In this document: piece by piece, positions 62,652-64,000 of the stretch | How the letters are laid out: each line of letters starts with the position of its first letter | Position numbering within the stretch: position 1 is the stretch's first letter | Assembly (NCBI GenBank): GCA_035279405.1 | Contig: DATEHU010000026.1 | Span: 124,001-188,000 of the forward strand | Direction of reading: 5' to 3' | Source: Gammaproteobacteria bacterium | Lineage (GTDB): Bacteria; Pseudomonadota; Gammaproteobacteria; Natronospirales; REEB76 | Length of the DNA stretch: 64,000 nucleotides | Notes under the pieces: model-generated | Databases searched by the model: none | The model's input: the letters and a program-made list of their open reading frames with translations, nothing else | Told to the model about the DNA's origin: nothing | Program-made: the position numbers and the translations under genes

Positions 62652-62735
62652 CTTTTGTCCTTAATGAATGTGCGCCACCGTACCGACTACGGCCTGTGTT
62701 TCCGCTAGTCTGTAACCCGTTAACCAGGAGGTTTT

Positions 62736-63170
62736 ATGAAAGTAATTCACATAGTTCCAATAGTCGCCCTCGCGGCCGCCGCGTTACTTGGCGGTTGTGC
62801 CACCAACGGGCCCGGTGGAATGATGGGCTCACGGTCAAGTGATTTGTATGGCGTGGTCGAATCCATCAACATCTCGAGTGGCAGCAGCAGCGGCATGAAT
62901 GCCGGTACGGTCATCGGCGGGCTCGTTGGCGCAATCGCCGGCAACCAGGTGGGTGGAGGCAACGGCAAGACCTTGGCAACGGTCACGGGTGCGGTCGGCG
63001 GTGCGGTGGCAGGTACGGCCATCGAAAACAACAGCGCTTCTCAGATGTACAGCATCCAGATACGTCTGGATAACGGCAATTACGAGACCATCAACCAGAA
63101 AGGCAGTGTGGCAGATTTGCGCGTGGGCGACCGCGTACGCATTGAAAACGGTCGGGCCTATCGAGCTTAG
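62736..63170 (+). CDS. Glycine-zipper outer-membrane lipoprotein (SlyB-like)
   Basis: 144 residues. A lipoprotein signal peptide (IVALAAAALLGGCATN, lipobox LGGC) is followed by a glycine-zipper 2TM segment (GTVIGGLVGAIAGNQVGGGN, then GAVGGAVAGTAIEN), and a C-terminal beta-rich part (MYSIQIRLDNGNYETINQ). This is the SlyB/PCP layout; SlyB stabilises the outer membrane under PhoPQ stress in enterics. AGGAGG (62726-62731) precedes ATG 62736. Its real partner here is unknown. Confidence 0.85.
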   Translation: MKVIHIVPIVALAAAALLGGCATNGPGGMMGSRSSDLYGVVESINISSGSSSGMNAGTVIGGLVGAIAGNQVGGGNGKTLATVTGAVGGAVAGTAIENNSASQMYSIQIRLDNGNYETINQKGSVADLRVGDRVRIENGRAYRA

Positions 63171-63564
63171 CCCGCAGTCATTAAGCTGAGTTCCATCAGC
63201 CGCCTCATCCGTGCTGTCAAACCAGATTTCGCAATTTTGGGTCCATCACAATAATTGCCGCTCATGCCGCGTACTCCGGATCATGCTTGAACTATCTCTC
63301 CCAAGATGTTTTATCGAGTGACACCAAATTCCATCAGCAAGGCACAGCCGTAGTCCGCGTATCGCGCGACAAAATGGCATGTGGAGCGTCTTCGCGCAGG
63401 GCTTTGACAAAACCACTTGACCTCTTCGGCAAACGGCAAGAATGCCTGTAACTGCGCTGAAGATTTTGCGAAGAACAAATCAAGGTCCAAGATCCTGATT
63501 CAGGACGATGGCACTGAACCCCGCATTAGCCAGCCTCCACCGTATGCAACGCTGTATCAAGTAA
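63171..63564. other. Gap of 394 bp without a recognisable gene
   Basis: No ORF longer than a few dozen codons, no strong hairpin, no tRNA-like arms and no repeat family from elsewhere in the window were seen. Base composition is less GC-rich than the neighbours. It may hold decayed sequence and the promoter of the AsmA-like gene, but nothing definite can be supported. Confidence 0.6.
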
Positions 63565-64000
63565 ATGTCAAAATTAGTTAAAATCATTCTCATTGCCATC
63601 GGCGGGCTCGTTGGTCTCCTCGCCCTGAGCGTGGTCGCCCTGCATCTGTTCGTAAACCCGAATGCCTACAAACCCCAGTTGGAGGCAGCTGCCTCGCGAC
63701 ACTTGGGGATGGAAGTCAAAGTCGAGGGTCCGCTGGGAATCAGCCTCTTTCCGGGATTATTCGTCACTTTGCAGGATGTGCATATTCGCAACCACGGGGC
63801 TGAGGTTGCCTCCGCGGCAAAGGCCAAGCTCGGGATCGAGCTTCTGCCGCTGCTGCGCAAGCAAGTCCGGATCACGACAATCATCCTGAATCATCCTACG
63901 ATTTCGATCGAGCGAGAACGCAGCGGCCGGTTCAATTTCACCACGGCGGCAACGGCGGGCGGAGGCTGGTCGAGCCTCAAGTTGACGAATCTTTCATTTG
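63565..64000 (+). CDS. AsmA family protein, N-terminal part (3' end outside window)
   Basis: At least 145 residues, open to the end of the window. An N-terminal membrane helix (IILIAIGGLVGLLALSVVAL) precedes the AsmA-type sequence VNPNAYKPQLEAAASRHLG, VEGPLGISLFPGLFVTLQDV and a NFTTAATAGG stretch. AsmA-like proteins are long bridge-like lipid-transport proteins of the envelope. ATG 63565 lacks a strong SD, and TAA at 63562-63564 in frame just before it limits any extension. Which AsmA paralogue cannot be told from this part. Confidence 0.85.
   Translation, partial: MSKLVKIILIAIGGLVGLLALSVVALHLFVNPNAYKPQLEAAASRHLGMEVKVEGPLGISLFPGLFVTLQDVHIRNHGAEVASAAKAKLGIELLPLLRKQVRITTIILNHPTISIERERSGRFNFTTAATAGGGWSSLKLTNLSF

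Noticed and set aside
63171-63564. Minus-strand traces that might be a decayed gene before the AsmA-like gene
   Set aside because: The readable pieces are short, in different frames, and match nothing I can name.

Overview
The window is GC-rich chromosomal DNA from a gammaproteobacterium. The evidence is the gene content and order: frr-uppS-cdsA-dxr-rseP-bamA-skp-lpxD-fabZ-lpxA-lpxB-rnhB-dnaE-accA-tilS, then pyrG-kdsA-eno-ftsB-ispD-ispF, pcm-nlpD-rpoS, and rpoE-rseA-rseB-mucD-lepA-lepB-rnc-era-recO-pdxJ-acpS. An RpfE-like gene followed by recJ, prfB and lysS recalls the Xanthomonadales. The genus cannot be fixed from sequence alone. Almost everything is core housekeeping, and no tRNA, rRNA, CRISPR array, prophage or intact transposase was seen.

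Layout. 1-17319: one long + strand run for isoprenoid carrier, phospholipid, MEP pathway, outer-membrane assembly, lipid A, DNA replication and fatty acid initiation, ending with tilS. 17431-23294: pyrG to ispF, with an AT-richer membrane-protein gene wedged between kdsA and eno. 23291-27071: accessory stretch with an enoyl-CoA hydratase homologue, a membrane TolB/FlgO-TPR protein, a tiny membrane protein and several dispersed repeats. 27072-30942: smr gene, a decayed surE start, pcm-nlpD-rpoS, and an AT-rich secreted orphan. 30999-38107: Mth938-type protein, RpfE-like protein, recJ, prfB (programmed +1 frameshift), lysS and an RNA m5C methyltransferase. 38125-43065: a small inverted-repeat element, ygfZ, an overlooked SDHAF4-type 54-residue gene, then sdhC-sdhD-sdhA-sdhE-ygfX. 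43089-55546: nadB (minus), then the sigma-E operon and the lepA-to-acpS run. 55524-64000: a BarA-type hybrid kinase (minus), an exonuclease, nagZ, two envelope genes on the minus strand, a region of gene debris (symporter fragment and transposase remnant), a SlyB-type lipoprotein and the start of an AsmA-family gene.

The genes cooperate mainly in envelope construction: carrier lipid, CDP-DAG, lipid A, Kdo, BamA/Skp, the sigma-E and RseP stress circuit, LepB, NlpD and NagZ. Stop-start overlaps of exactly 4 bp are very common (ATGA, GTGA, TTGA), so translation is probably tightly coupled.

The best leads are anomalies rather than a new system. There is no sdhB between sdhA and sdhE; in its place are 287 bp carrying a diverged duplicate of the sdhE start and two hairpins. 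A surE remnant still overlaps pcm by ATGA but has lost its metal-binding Asp pair. Small inverted-repeat elements have ends that coincide with TAG stop codons of ispF, ygfZ and a DUF2459 gene. The debris region holds a RAYT-like transposase remnant between 17-bp inverted repeats.
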